A stretch of DNA of 64,000 bases from Calocera cornea HHB12733 (GCA_001632435.1 KV424022.1:1-64000), one strand, 5' to 3'. Positions 44,406 to 56,487 are shown, numbered from the stretch's first letter. Notes: generated from the letters alone by a model not told the origin. Translations and numbers: made by a program.

Positions 44406-46669
44406 TCATGTCCTCTCCCTGACGTACGGCGGCCTCAAGCGACAGCAGTCGCGCTCGCACGGTCTGCTCGTGTCCGCGCGTTTCTTCCATATGTAGCGCT
44501 TGGGGCTGGGGTCGCAGCCTCGGGCGGTGTCGCTCGTTCCTTCCGCAGACAAAGCAACAGCTTCCTCAGGCAAGTCCTCCCGGACCCACCCATCCACATG
44601 CCTCAGCTCCGGGCACACCCCACTGAGCTTGTACAGCATCTCCTGCTCCCTCCTGTCCTCCTGTTGCGCGTCCACGCCCATGCTCATGCTCATGCTCATG
44701 CCGAGCTCGGAGTGCGCGTGTGAGCCCATCAGCCCCTCGTCGTACGCCTCTATCCCCATCCCCGGGGCAGAGAGGGCGAGCGAGGCCAAGTGCGAGGAGA
44801 AGGGCTTGAGGAACGGCTGGTGTATGCCGTTGTTTGTCGGGTTGAGCGTGATGAGGCATGGGTAGGCGGCGAGGAGCTCGAGCCAGGTGTCCTGAGCGCA
44901 AGGAGTGGTCAGATTGGTTGTTCATTACGGCAGATGGGCCGTTAGTGACGAGCTTCTGGGTGGAAACGGAAGCGGGGAAAGAGACCCCCAGAGCATGAAC
45001 AGGCGGAGAAAGGGCGAACTCACAAAACTCATAATCCCATCCGGATCGATAACCAGATGCCTGATCCCCGGCACCGCCTTCCCAAACTCCCTAACCCAGG
45101 GGAAGCTCTCCGTCCCATAGGCGCTGCGCACGAGCATGGTCTGCCTGAGCCGGGCCGCTTTGGCCAGATGATGGCAGAACAGGCGGAAGACGGTGCCAGA
45201 GCGCGAGTCGGCAAAGGGGTAGTACTTGAGGTCCCATTGCAGGCTGTCGATCGGTCTGTAGCTTCCGTCGGAGAGCGGGGACACAAGTGTGGGGAGCATC
45301 GCCCACTGGACCTCGAGGGACGAGCCGAGGAGCCCCACGGCCTGCAGGGAGGGCATGCTGTCCGGCCGGATTGTGGGCGTGCGGGGGGCATAGCAGTCCA
45401 GTCGCAGGGCTTGCAGGCTGTGCAGGGCTAGGAAGAACTGCTCGATGTTCGGCTGCTCGGGGTCCATCCCCGTGCCTGCTCCGGATGAGCTGGCTCCGCC
45501 CAGCCCGGCATGCGCCAGGGAATGAGAGTGCGAGTGCGAGCCCTCGGCATCTGCATCCGACTCCCCATCGAGCTCATCAGCCTCCTCCATCCTCAGGCCC
45601 GACAGGTCCAGGGTCAAGAGCTTGAGCCAGCGCGCCCTCCAGAGCTCGGCGCACTGGTAGGACGTGCTCGCGCCGTTCTCTACTTCGATACAGAGGTTCT
45701 CCAGGTCGTCGCAGCGTCGCAGGAGGCGCGCGAACGAGCGCAGCACGCGCTCGATCACGTCGGAGCGGTATTCTGTCCTCAACGTGAGCAGAGGCTCGGG
45801 AAGAGAGCAGGGTGGGGAGAGGGGAGCGCTTGGAGAGAAGCATATAACGAGATGGAGCTGGACGCACCTTCGATCTTCAGCGAGAAATGCCTCAGCCTGG
45901 AGCTCATCGCATCGGCCACGAGCGCGCTCTGCGCCCTATGCTCGGGGGTGACCGCCGGGTGCATGAAACTGACTCTCAAATGGCACCCTTCGAGCCGCCC
46001 TCCAACCTCGCGAAAGAAGTCCCGCATCTTGACGAAGCACATGGCGGGCAGGTACATCGTCAGGTTGCGCAGGCCGGTGAGGGACGGCGCGAGCTTGTTC
46101 AAAGCGTCGGAGCCGTGGTGGATCGCCGCGAGCGGGTCGTCCGCATGCGGGGCTACGTTCCCCGGGACTTCGCCCGGAGGCCAGCGGTCGTAGTACCGCT
46201 CCCTGCGGGTCCAGTCGACGCGGTACTCTGCCCTGTCGCCGGCGCGGTCGAGCACGGCTAACCGGTGGATCGCCGCGCACCGGGCGGGGGAAGCGGCGAG
46301 CTCTTTCCAGAGCTGGTCGTCGCGGAAGCGGCAGCGGAGGGAGCGGTGGTGCAGGTGGAGGGGGAGGACGAGGGAGTAGAGGTGGCGGGATGCGAGTGCG
46401 ACTGCGAGGAGGTCGTCGAGGGAGAGGAGGAAGGAGAGGATGATTGAGAGGAGCTCGTTGGGGAGGGTCGGGGTGGGGGTTGGGGCGCGCTTGCGGGTGT
46501 GCGAGGGGGAGGAGGACGGGTTGGAGGATGGGGATGGGGATGCGCGGGGGAGGGCGAGGGCGGACGGCATCGGTGTCGGCGTAGGTGTCGGTATGCCGCT
46601 GTTTCTGCGGATGCTGGTGGATGCAGCCATGGCGTGGGACGGGACCGGCTGCGCGCCGTCGCCCATCAA
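44406..46669 (-). CDS. F-box protein (leucine-rich type)
   Basis: Three exons of about 660 residues: 46669-45868, about 45784-45024 and 44891-44406. After a Pro/Ser/Thr-rich N-terminus (TPTPTPMPS) comes an F-box-like helix set: LPNELLSIILSFLLSLDDLLAVALASRHLY has the expected LP-EL and L-L-R/S-H spacing. Leucine-rich segments follow (LKLLTLDLSGLRM, LHSLQALRLDCY, MPSLQAVGLLG), resembling irregular LRRs. A histidine/serine run (SHSHSHSL) and an MSMSMSMG repeat are low-complexity insertions. It probably acts as the substrate adaptor of an SCF ubiquitin ligase. The join between exons 1 and 2 is uncertain: the strong GTGCGT donor does not keep frame with the obvious acceptors, while a GTCCAG donor just downstream does. 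A second in-frame ATG is at 46630. Confidence 0.7.
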
Positions 46670-47806
46670 AGGGGTGCACGCAGAGCTGTGGGCGGGTAGA
46701 CGAGGAGCGGTCGTGCAGTGTCGGTGGGCGGTGGGCAGCCAAGCAACGGCTGGACAATGCGCAGGGCCGGGCGTGTGTGAGAGGCGACGGGAGGGAGGGA
46801 CGGAGGGAGTGAGGGGACCGCACGGGAGACCGGGAGCACCGCACGGGTCTCACTGGGGAACTGGGGAGGCCCACCCTACGGCAGCGAATGGGAGCCCGGC
46901 GCGTGATCCTCGACCCAGCCTACCCCGCAAAATCGGGCGGGGGCTATTGGTCACCCATTCCATTCTATTTGCTCCCGTCGGGCCTGCCAATTCAGTCCGT
47001 TGCTTGCTCTTCACAGAAGCACCCCACGGGAACGGCGGTTGGCCAATGGTGGGCGGTGGACGTGGGAGGGGCACCCCCTGGGAATATTGCGGTCTGGCCT
47101 ACCGTACCCTAAACTCGGTCTCCTCAAGCGCTGTTCCGAATCAAGATACTGTGATGTTCGGAATGGGTGACAAGAATGATAGTCAAGCAGTGACCGCAAC
47201 CGGAGTCCGGAGTGGATTCCTCTCTTCCACCCCAGTGAAAGATCAGGGTATCAACCGTGATCGAACGAACCCCGAGTGGACCTCTCCTCCCGACTCGGAC
47301 CTGGCAACCCCAAAGTCAAGGGCAAGCGACTGGTCGGTCAGTGCTCAAAGGTCGCTGAGGAACGCGCGTGTGCGGCCCGGAGGAAGGTGCAGTACTCCGC
47401 CAGTGCCCGTGGCTTGGAGCTTGCTGGCCCAGAAGGGGTTTGCGGTAGCGCCAGCGCCGGTCCTGCTCTGCAGCGTTCCGTAGACTTTGCAGGCTGAGTT
47501 CGAAGCTGGAGGGACAGGAAGCGCGCAATGGACAGCTGGCAAGCACCTGCGGGTCTTCTCCCAAAGAAGCTACCTGAGAAGCAATACCTTATCAGAGAAG
47601 CGGCTTTGATAGGGGCCATGACACACGTGATTTTACTACTAAAGCAGAGACTAGAATGGTCGAAAGGGATCCGTTACATGCAAATTGCGATGGAACACAG
47701 CATGAGTATGTTCTCGAAAGGAAGACACTTTGGGCGCTTCGCATTACGAACGGCCCATTTGCGCTCACGAAGTATCAACGAGCACACATCTCGCGTGGCA
47801 TGGTTG
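46670..47806. other. Gene-free region upstream of F-box gene
   Basis: About 1.1 kb with GC-rich leader sequence of the F-box gene and the 3' flank of WW copy E. CTATTGGTCACCC near 46947 contains an inverted CCAAT box. Long plus-strand open frames here are antisense shadows. Confidence 0.45.
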
Positions 47807-48775
47807 TCATAGATCACTGAGATACGCTCGCATAGCACGGCCCGGAGCCGTCAACGCTCCAGCTGACGCAGGCTGGTTCTGGCTGTCTCGGAAAGGATTC
47901 TTGCTGATGTTTGTCTTAGTCTGTGTTGCTTGGGTTCTCCCCGTTAGCTTGTCCGGCAAGTGTCCGCGGGTCTTTGAGGAGCGGTCAACTCCGTCTGGTT
48001 CATCCAAGCCATAGACTGCATCGAACGGATTCGCCGCCTTATTTCTCGGTATGGATATCGGTTGCTCTGTCTCGAGGTAGGATTCCACATATCTGGCTCC
48101 ATCTTCCCTCTGGAGTGGCGATGTGGATGCATCTTCGTGTGTGGGCCGTTCGTCTTCGATAAGGCTTGCAGGTGCCATCACCTCGCGAGTTTTCTCGAGG
48201 ACCCTCGTGGGAATGGATGGCGGGGTTCTACGATCGGCCCAAGTTATGGCTCCCGTCTTCCTGTCTTTGAAATAGGTACCACCGCCGAGAAGGGCGAGAT
48301 CAGTCTTCAACTCCCAGTCGGGAGCTAGCGTTGGGGATAAGATGTTCAGAATCATCTCTAGGTCGTGACTGCGAGGGTCGGGGTTGGAATGAACATTGGT
48401 GGCCGGGTAGCCACGCCCGACCTCTCCAACGGGACTCATGCCAGCCTCCCATCCTTCCCTGCGTGGCCGTGGAGACTCCTTCGGTTCAGCAATCGGATAG
48501 CGTGGATCCCACTCGCTCATAGACCGTGTATTGTGATCCACGTAGTAGATCTTGTGCTCCCTTGTCCTAAAGATCTCCCAGCCAGGGGGCAGTGGCCTGG
48601 TGTTCCACGGAGAGTTGGGATCAAGAGGATGGATCCAATGACTCTTGCGAGAGCAATGATCCACATAGTATGTACGACCATTGGCGTCCTTACGCTCCTC
48701 CCACTGAGGGGGGAGTGGGAGGGTCTTCCAGCTCGGCGTGGGTCTGGAAGGGGATGATGAGGTAGATGTTGCCAT
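47807..48775 (-). CDS. WW-domain family copy E
   Basis: Single exon, 322 residues from the ATG at 48775 (MATSTSSSPS). Sequence further upstream in the same frame looks like leader. There are two good WW domains: LPPQWEERKDANGRTYYVDH with SHWIHPLDP (residues 23-55) and LPPGWEIFRTREHKIYYVDH with SEWDPRYP (60-95). A third, WW-like, has APDWELKTD and GAITWADRR (150-190). After them come NPFDAVYGLDE (near 255), the NPF box SKNPFRDSQN (near 293) and the end [11 protein letters not shown]. It is closest to copy F, including near-identical DNA over the last 35 bases. With more intact WW tryptophans than C and D, it should retain peptide binding. The biological role is unknown. Confidence 0.85.
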   Translation of the reverse strand: MATSTSSSPSRPTPSWKTLPLPPQWEERKDANGRTYYVDHCSRKSHWIHPLDPNSPWNTRPLPPGWEIFRTREHKIYYVDHNTRSMSEWDPRYPIAEPKESPRPRREGWEAGMSPVGEVGRGYPATNVHSNPDPRSHDLEMILNILSPTLAPDWELKTDLALLGGGTYFKDRKTGAITWADRRTPPSIPTRVLEKTREVMAPASLIEDERPTHEDASTSPLQREDGARYVESYLETEQPISIPRNKAANPFDAVYGLDEPDGVDRSSKTRGHLPDKLTGRTQATQTKTNISKNPFRDSQNQPASAGALTAPGRAMRAYLSDL

Positions 48776-49711
48776 ATGTCTTGACCGAGATCGAGGTAAG
48801 AGGTGCGATGTCAACTCAGGGGAAAGGCAAGGCCGCATGCACGGAGCTTTGCACTTCGAGGTTTGCTCCCGTAGATAGCGATAGCTCCGCATACCCGGCG
48901 TACTACATATCATCTGCTTCATAGTACAGTAGACTGAACATCGAAGAATGCAACATAAATGAGATCAACGTGTTACTAGAACTAGGTACGACACTCCCGT
49001 GGCCCCCATGAGCACCAGCTACGACCGACATCGGCAGATTCTAGGCGGTCTCTGAACGGCCCTGGAGACTCCGTAAGCATGGGAGACGGCGGAGACCGGT
49101 ACCCTCTCTAGAGTGATATTGAGCGCTCTGGAGTCAGCGGGTCTCCTCCGAACGGCTCCCTGACCATATGTGCTGCTTTGTAGCTCATGCAGCTCTTCAG
49201 CTTACTTGCGTTCCATATGTATCGGGAGCTGTGCCATAGCTCCAGATACACGCTCATCAAATGATTTTCAACAGTATCATTATCGATTATCTACAGGTTA
49301 TATTACTGTTCGATTTCGGGTTCCCCAGCGCAGCACTTTGCTTTGTCGAGTTCTCACCTCGTCGCGGTTTGTTTTGGCGACGTTCGATTTGGGGTTGCGC
49401 GTGTGTGACCACCCTGCTCAATGTAAGCCGATGCGCCTGCAGTAAATAATGAACCAAACACTTACGGCAAGCTTGGTTCTGGTTCTTCGCCGCATGCAGT
49501 TGATCTGTGCATTGGATTAGCAAGGCTAGTATAGAGATGATAGATTTAGGGTTACCTTATTAGCAATGTCACCGTGTGAAATCATCATCTGCTAGCATTG
49601 GAACTGCAGGTTCTTCCCCGGTCTCAATCGAAACGCCGGCCCGGTAGCTGCAGCACCCCAGAAGTTCACTTCGATTAGGGGTTGTCCGGACAGGGTTAAA
49701 GGCATAGACAC
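48776..49711. other. Gene-free region with two copies of the GTTCGATTYGGGG motif
   Basis: No supported gene. The motif occurs at 49382-49394 exactly and at 49308-49320 with one mismatch. 49020-49160 contains repeated GGAGAC/GTCTCC words. Confidence 0.45.
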
Positions 49712-51667
49712 TCACCATCCCTGCTCATATAGGCTTTGCTGCAAGCACGCCAGTCCGTCTGGATTTACCGCTTCGAACTTTGACAACACTTTCATGTGTC
49801 CGCTGAATACAGCACTTGCCGAGGACTGAGTGAACTCCAATGAGCGATGTATCCCGGTGGACCACTCCTTGATAGCATGGTCGAGCTGGCAATGTTCAGT
49901 CACACAACATGGGATGTTCTAAGAAAGCGCACGCACCGCGGTTGCCGCCAAAGCAATCACCTGAGAAGGCACAGGGTTAAATTGATCAGGGTAGTGAACG
50001 CCTAGCGCCTCCTTGTTGCGAAACAGGCATGTGTGAATCACCGAGGCAATCAAGTGCGAGCTGTATGCGCCCGATCGTTTGAAGGGATCCTACCGCACGT
50101 TAGTATCCGGGGCCCAGTGTGACCAAAGTCTTCTATATCTACCTCAAAGGTGAAAGCGACGCGATCGGTCAAGAACTCCGCCAGACTTCGATTTCCGGCC
50201 TCACAATCGCGATCTGCTTCGAAGGATACAGGGAGAGACTTCTTCTCCACTTCATCCTGCGGGAGATGAAGACGCTCAATGACATTACGAGCCGCAGTCT
50301 TGAACTCGTTTGTGAGATGAGCCGTCCTTGACATAATCTAGAGGGCCTGTCAGTCTGCCGGCGTGAAACAGAGCATGCACTTACTATCTTCATGATATTC
50401 TCGCTTTCTTGCAATGGTCGGCCAAGGTCTTCACATGCCAGTGTCCACGCATCCATTGCGAGTGACATACTTTCGCGGGGCATCAGGTCGTATGGGCCAC
50501 GAATCAGGAGATTCACCTGAAAGATCTCGTTTGCAAGCGAAAGTATGCGCTTCGTGACATCGTCGAACTCACTGGCACTTGGTTTCTTGTACTTCGCACG
50601 CTTCTTCGGCGGCTCTGTCCTCGTATCCTCGGGGGCGGCCCTTCTGCAAGTTCGGTCAATATCGTTCTATTTGAGGTGCCCATGCTCACCTCGTAGCCGT
50701 AACGCTTGATGGGACCATGGTAAGCATAGTTCGTGCATCCATCTCCGCTCTAGCGGAAGCGACGGCACTATCGCCCATGGCGATAGCATTGACAGTCGAA
50801 GTAGGTCCCGGGAGACGAGTCAAATCTGCGCATTATATCAGCCCAGCTTGGAATGGGTCTTGATGAGCGCATCCACCTCGAGCCACACGCTGTAGGGGGC
50901 GCTGCTGCTCCCACTTGCGCCGTAAGGATGATACTGTATGTAGTTCATCTTCGTACATTGTCTTGGATGAAGTGACCTTTGTAACATCATTAGCAGTACG
51001 AATCACCCTGCCATAGACAGTACGTACTCGAGCCGGCAGCTGTGACGTTGTACTGGCTGCCGATTTGCCTCGGTCAGAAGGCGGCTCCTCATCCTCGTCT
51101 TGCTCCTTGTCTCCGTCCGCATCATCGAGATTCTCTGCAAGGGAATCAGTTCAATAGGTCGGTGAGGTTTGGATTCGGTCTCGCACCAGGGAAACCCTTG
51201 TAACTGTTGTGATTACCCCAGTTACCATCTGCCTCGTCCTGCTCCTCTTCACTCTCAACCTCCTCGATCTCATCTGATTCCACAGGAGCGCGCCTGAGTA
51301 CAGTAGTACCGGACAAGCGTTTGCTGCCAGTGGGGACCACGACTTGGGGCTGAACACTTGCTCGATTGCCATACAATTCTTCAGGGGGTTCCTCCCTTGC
51401 GGTGGATACTCTCGCAGCGGATCTCGCCCTGCTTGAGATCGCTCTTGATGCAGTTTTTCCCCTTGAAGTGGCCTTCTCTAATACTGTACGATGATGTGTC
51501 ACTACGAGCAAACCAGGGCATTTCGAGCGAACCAAGCCCCCCTTATAGTGTGAGATGAACGACTCACAAGCTTGCTCTCCTTTTTCAGTACGTCTCCTCA
51601 CACGGCCACCAGAGGTAATTCCTGACTGGTCAATAGGCGGGTGGGAGCGTCCTTGCATGCGTGACAT
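49712..51667 (-). CDS. DUF6532-like Agaricomycete protein
   Basis: A multi-exon minus-strand gene ending at 49712, with a probable start at 51667 (MSRMQGRSHPP). An in-frame ATG further upstream (51829) is possible. The N-terminal half is low-complexity: basic RAISSRARSAARV, acidic EIEEVESEEEQDEADG and a KKRAKYKKPS patch. The C-terminal half is helical and matches what I know of DUF6532: LIRGPYDLMPRESMSLAMDAW, TNEFKTAARNVIERL, LIASVIHTCLFRNKEALGVHY, VPSQVIALAATA and LDHAIKEWSTGIHRSLEFT. Introns at about 50335-50385, 50045-50095 and 49885-49935 join these blocks. DUF6532 proteins are multicopy in mushroom genomes, often near transposons, with unknown role. Boundaries in the middle (50600-51150) are uncertain. 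Confidence 0.65.
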
Positions 51668-52055
51668 AGCAACTAGCTTAAGATCGGGTGAATGGTTGAG
51701 AGTCAGCCAAATTGCTGTGGGCCAACACACCTCTGTGGGGGAAAAGGTGACGGAGAAATTGGCGGAAAGGTAAACAAGCAGTGCGTTAAGACCAGGGGGG
51801 TGAAGGGCAGCCTCCTTCCCACAGACGGACATTTTGCTCGCCGCTTTGATGCGTTTCTGCATGTTTTTGGGGCCAGGGAAGCCCGTTTAGGCACTGCTTG
51901 ACCACCACCGCTTTCGGAAGTATCTCCGTCATCTAAAAGCAGATAAGGACCCTGAGTGACTAACGGCCGATCTAATCGACATCGTTGTCTCGTTCGATTC
52001 GGGGTCACTTGCACAGGCGCTCTCCCTCGGCACATTGTCTACTGTCACAGGACTT
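51668..52055. other. Divergent region between DUF6532-like and Plavaka genes
   Basis: Upstream region of both genes. Contains the motif at 51992-52004. Confidence 0.4.
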
Positions 52056-55000
52056 ATGGACTGGGTTTGCAACTATTGCAATCGAGTGCTTGGAAGTCAA
52101 CGCGGACTGAACTTACACCTGGCTCAGTCCCGATCTTGCTATCTGGCATGCCAAGATGATGCGCACAATAATGGCAATGGGCGACTCGGAGACCTCGAAT
52201 CGAACCATCACCCTCCTACCCTTCAAGACTACTTCATAGAGAGCGACCTGGACGAGCCATCTGCAGCTCTGGACTTCGAAGATGTGTCACCTTACCTGCA
52301 TCATGATGATCAGCTCCCTACAGCACACGATGATAATGATGGTGTACCAGGCACATCGACCTCTCCGCCCTCGAGTAACTCTGATGTATTCATCAAGGAC
52401 TTTCCTGGTGAAGCAGGCACATCCTTTGGTCGATCTGATCTACCCTTTGACGACATACGGAGCCACATGCTGCTATCACATGGCTCTATTTACGGCCCGT
52501 TCCAATCTGAGGCGGAATGGGATCTTGCTTGGAATTTCATGCGCAGTGGACTTTCCAAACAATTGATCAACAATTTCCTCCGCAGCCCATTGGTATGTTT
52601 GTTTACTCTCGACTTGTCATGAGCGACTGGTACAATAATATGCATACCAGCTACGGGATCGGCCTAATCCGGCGTTCCGCAATGCTCAGCAACTCGACCG
52701 TATTCTCGACCAGGAGCTCCCAACAGGACCACGTTTCCATGTCACGCAATTGGAAGTTCAAGGGAGCTCAGAGCATGATAGTGAGACGCTGGAGGTGTGG
52801 GGAAGGGATCCTTTGGACTGCATTCGCGAGATTCTTAGTGACCCACTGTTGGAAAGGTCAATCGACTATGCTCCTCGTCGAGAGTACATTGACAGAACAC
52901 AAACACGGCGGGTGTACTCTGAGTACGCAACCGGGGATCATATGTGGTCTATCCAGGCAAGTGTGAATCCTTCCGAGGAGTTATGCCATTTAATCAGCCT
53001 TCTTTAGCAACGTCTTCCAAGGGGTTCAACAGTTGCTGCTGTCATCCTCGCATCCGATAAGACACAACTGTCCATGTTTCGAGGCGACAAAAGCGCTTGG
53101 CCCGTCTACATTTCCCTCGCCAACGTCCACAAAGAAATCCGCCGAAAACCGAACGAGCGTGCGATGGTTCTGCTGGGTTATCTACCATCAAGCAAGTTAG
53201 GGCTCTCCCTCAGCGCTGCCGAGCGTGCTATACGCCAACACGACATCTTTCATCACTGCATAGCGGCCCTCCTGCAGCCGATGCATCAAGCCAGCTTGGA
53301 GGGTGTCATGATGACTTGTGCAGATGGAATCATACGCCGTATCCACCCTATCCTCGTCTCATATATCGCGGATCATCCGGAGCAATGCATGATTGTTGGG
53401 TGTCGACAAAATCGCTGCCCAAGATGCAATGTCGAGCCAGACGCCCGAGGGGAGCTACTTATTGGTTCGGCACGCGACCCGGAATCGATCATCCAAATTG
53501 GCCGGATGAACAATGACGAGCGCGCATTTCGACGCCGGATGAAAGACCTCGGACTCATCCCCATCGCTAGACCGTTCTGGGCCGATTTGCCATTTGCCAA
53601 CATATTCGATGCCATGACGCCGGATCTGCTTCATGAGCTGCACAAGGGTCTCTTCAAGGACCACCTCTTCAAATGGGTGGCTCAACTTTTCGGTGTCGAC
53701 ATTATAGACGAACAATACAAGGCTTTGGATCCTCACGATGGTCTTCTTCCCTTTCCCCGTGGTATCTCCAAGGTTGAGCAGTGGACCGGCACGGAGTACA
53801 AGAACATGGAAAAGAGCTTCTGTGCCATTATTGCTGGTCTGGTACCACTATCGGTTCACAAAGCGGTTCGAGGACTACTGGACTTCATCTATCTGTCGCA
53901 ATACCCGATGCACTCCGATCACTCGCTCTCTCTAATGTCTACCGCTTGGCAAGACTTTCATGCGAATAAGGACGTGTTTACCGAAGCCCTTAGCGGTCAC
54001 GGCTTCAATTTCCCGAAAATGCACAAAGCAAACCACAACATCGATGCGATACGATCACGTGGTACTCTCGATGGGTATAGTACCGAGCTACCTGAGATGC
54101 TACATAAGACCGAGGCGAAAAAGTGTTATCGAGCTGGGAACAAACGAGATCCATTTCGGCACATGGCCAAATTCCTGCGTCGCGATACTACTCTTGAGCT
54201 ATTTGGACGCTATCTACACTGGCTACAGCGCCAAAGTATTGGCCAAGCTGCCCTCTCTGGGAGCTCACCGAAGGAACCGAATGTTCGATTTGAGGTTGCA
54301 GACGACGAAGGGAACGTCTGCGGCCGTTCCCTACCAAGTCTGTCAGTGCAGGAGCACAGAGCTATACTTCGGCGTCCATTGAGTACTGGCAAGACATTGC
54401 ATCGCCTGCCAGCCGCATCCAAATATCCTGCGATGTCCATCGAACAACTTCAGCTGAAGTTCAATGCCGTCGACTTTCTCGCTGCTCTCTGTGCATTTCT
54501 CAGATCCGATTATCCTACATGCAAATGGATCCCCATTCTTAGCGATCGAGTTGCTTGTCACGACATGGTGCGCTTGGTTCTTCCGCCGCTGCCTGGACAG
54601 CAGGAGGTGCTGCGGCTCACTGCTCACTGTCGTCCGCCCCAAATCGAACCTACTCAGCGGGGAATCTGTATCCCCCAGAGATACGACACAGTCATCATAC
54701 CGACAGGGGATCCAAGGCGTCAGTCGCCGCTACATGGTAAGTAGTAATTTGCAACACCCTGTGGCCTCGAGGTAACAGTTCAATCAGGACATTCCGTCGC
54801 CCGTCTACGCACCGTGTTTGAGCTTCACTCCCGTCCGGGACTACCGCACCTTCAGTTGGCATACATTGACTGGTTTACCAATCCAGTTACATCCTCTCGC
54901 GCGGTGCGAATGTACGAAGTCACCCCGATACTTCGCGCCGATGGGCTGCCAAAGGGGGAGATTGTCCATGTGCAGAGCATTGCTCGGACCTGCCATCTCG

Positions 55001-55149
55001 TCAGAGTACCAGAACGCATCGAGCGAACACAGATGGTTGCAGTCGCCTCGCGTTCCACGCACGAGAAGTATTGGGTAAACCCACACATAGACCTTCATTT
55101 CTTTGCTACATACATGATCGGCCCGGTACTCCCTTCTGCTTCAGCCTGA
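52056..55149 (+). mobile_element. Plavaka-type DNA transposon transposase gene
   Basis: Four exons: 52056-52592, 52651-52956, 53008-54736 and 54788-55149, about 977 residues with no interruption. The N-terminus has a C2H2-like finger (VCNYCNRVLGSQRGLNLHL with a later Cys). The core shows the Plavaka pattern: MFRGDKSAWPVYISLANVHK, PMHQASLEGVMMTCADG, HPILVSYIADHPEQCMIVGC, CPRCNVEPDARGEL and MTPDLLHELHKGLFKDH. A conserved C-terminal module follows (HLVRVPERIE, then EKYWVNPHIDLHFF). Plavaka is a basidiomycete branch of the CACTA superfamily; the protein would cut and paste DNA. Intron 2 (52957-53007) is of the GC-AG type (CAG/GCAAGT). Terminal inverted repeats of the element were not identified, so its full extent is unknown. 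An intact frame suggests recent activity or domestication. Confidence 0.85.
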
Positions 55150-55181
55150 TCATCCTTCACTTTCACATCACGAGATTGTAT

Positions 55182-55705
55182 CTAGGAACAGAACTGCGAA
55201 CGATAGACCTGTCCAAGCTCGCCCAGAAACGCCACGCCCTCTCGATGCGTCTCAGCGTAGTCCGCTGCTTCTGCTTCCAGGGCGTTGAGATTGGTGCAGT
55301 TAATGTAGCCCGCTTGATGAAGCACGCGGATCGCTCGGCGAACCCACATGCGACAGGTGAAGTTGTGCGGCTGATCATCGGGGTGGGTCTGAAGCGGGAT
55401 CGCGCCGAGGAGAACATCAAGAGTTCCTGTGCAGTAAAGCTCAACAAATGACGAAAGGATGAAAGGATTAGAGACAAACCTGGCTCCACAAATTGCCCGA
55501 TTTGGATGGCAGCGAGAGCCAAATGTGATGCGACCGGGTTCCAGTTCTGCATATGGTACATCCAGCCGTTCGAGATGGTGATCGCATGAAAGGCCCAGCG
55601 AGCATGCCCCGGCCCGAAGGTATATATCATCCAGTGAAATCCCTCCTCCCGCCAGCATAACGCCAAGTACAAGCCGTTGACGAGGTTGGAGCCATCGACC
55701 GGCAT
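55182..55705 (-). CDS. Small hypothetical protein (DUF6914-like)
   Basis: Two exons, 55705-55480 and 55426-55182, give 156 residues. The intron (53 nt, GTTTGT...CACAG) restores a continuous sequence. Features are LYLALCWREEGFHWMIYTF, a HA-T/ISNGWMYHMQNW segment, GTLDVLLGAIPLQ, then FTCRMWVRRAIRVLHQAGYI and an acidic helical end. The central beta-rich part with FHW and a later Arg-Met-Trp helix resembles fungal DUF6914-type proteins. This is recognition from memory and not certain. It is encoded tail to tail with the Plavaka gene, with only 32 bp between stops, so the 3' UTRs overlap. Function is unknown. Confidence 0.65.
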
Positions 55706-56082
55706 GGTTCAGAATGGACAGCGAATAGACAGGCCGACGTGATGGTGATGCTGTGTAGTGTCGCGACAGCAGATGACTGTTGCCTGACTGTTGCCCTTTG
55801 TTGAGTATCGCGTGCAGATCCGAGTCGAAGAAGCGTGAGGCGATGCTGTGTCGAAATTGCCAGCAAAAGCGATGAGAGTCAGGGTACTTCTCGTCCACCT
55901 GTCGGCTGCCGGCAAATAGGAAGTCCTCTTCTTTACGCCGTATGGACTGTCTTCTCGCGGGGCTTGTTTGAAAAGGGAGGATGTTCGATTCGGGGACACT
56001 CCCCGAGACCCGAGGCGACTCACGGATAAGGCGATGCGGATCACGCGCTACTGTTGGGGTGCCCCGAATCGAACTACGACAG

Positions 56083-56487
56083 TGGATGACTTTCCGTAGA
56101 CCCAGATACACAGATTTCGGGCACGCAGATGCGCCACACAGGGTCTGAAAACGTCCCGCTCTAAAAGTTGGAACTCCGAAGCTCTCGCAGATTGCTCTTC
56201 GCAGCACGCAGATTTCTGGTCTGCGTGAGGGGTCGGCCCCCCTCACGCAGATCTTGAAGCCGTCGCAGACCTTCACGGAAACACAACATCTAGGGCGACA
56301 GCTGTCAGCAGCCCCCCTGTGGAAGAGCGGATGCAAATGGTGTGATCTGCGTGGTGCACGGGACCAAAGTATGGTCTGCGTGCGGCCGAATGCGCATCCT
56401 ACGGATTTGCGTACACGGAGGCAATCTGTGACTTTGCCTCCGGGATTGGTACCCATCTGTGTATCTGGGTCTACGGAAAGTCATCCA
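56083..56487. mobile_element. MITE with 33-bp perfect terminal inverted repeats
   Basis: 405 bp. 56083-56115 and 56455-56487 are exact reverse complements starting TGGATGACTTTCC. The interior has about eight TCTGCG/CGCAGA words and a 13-bp hairpin (56220-56232 with 56239-56251, TCTGCGTGAGGGG arm). No coding sequence. It occupies much of the 950-bp gap between two diverging genes. No clear target-site duplication was seen. Perfect ends suggest a young insertion. Confidence 0.82.

Noticed and set aside
44046..44496. Overlapping open frames on both strands just before the F-box gene end
   Set aside because: They are GC-driven open frames with proline/arginine-rich translations, no family motifs and no usable splice sites.
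46440..47483. 347-codon plus-strand ORF
   Set aside because: It is antisense to the F-box gene start and then runs through GC-rich intergenic DNA; the translation is low-complexity without motifs.
51146..51862. 238-codon ORF taken as one uninterrupted exon
   Set aside because: A GTGAGT...ACAG intron (about 51480-51565) and a GTGCGA...GCAG intron (51133-51182) fit better and link it to the DUF6532-like gene.
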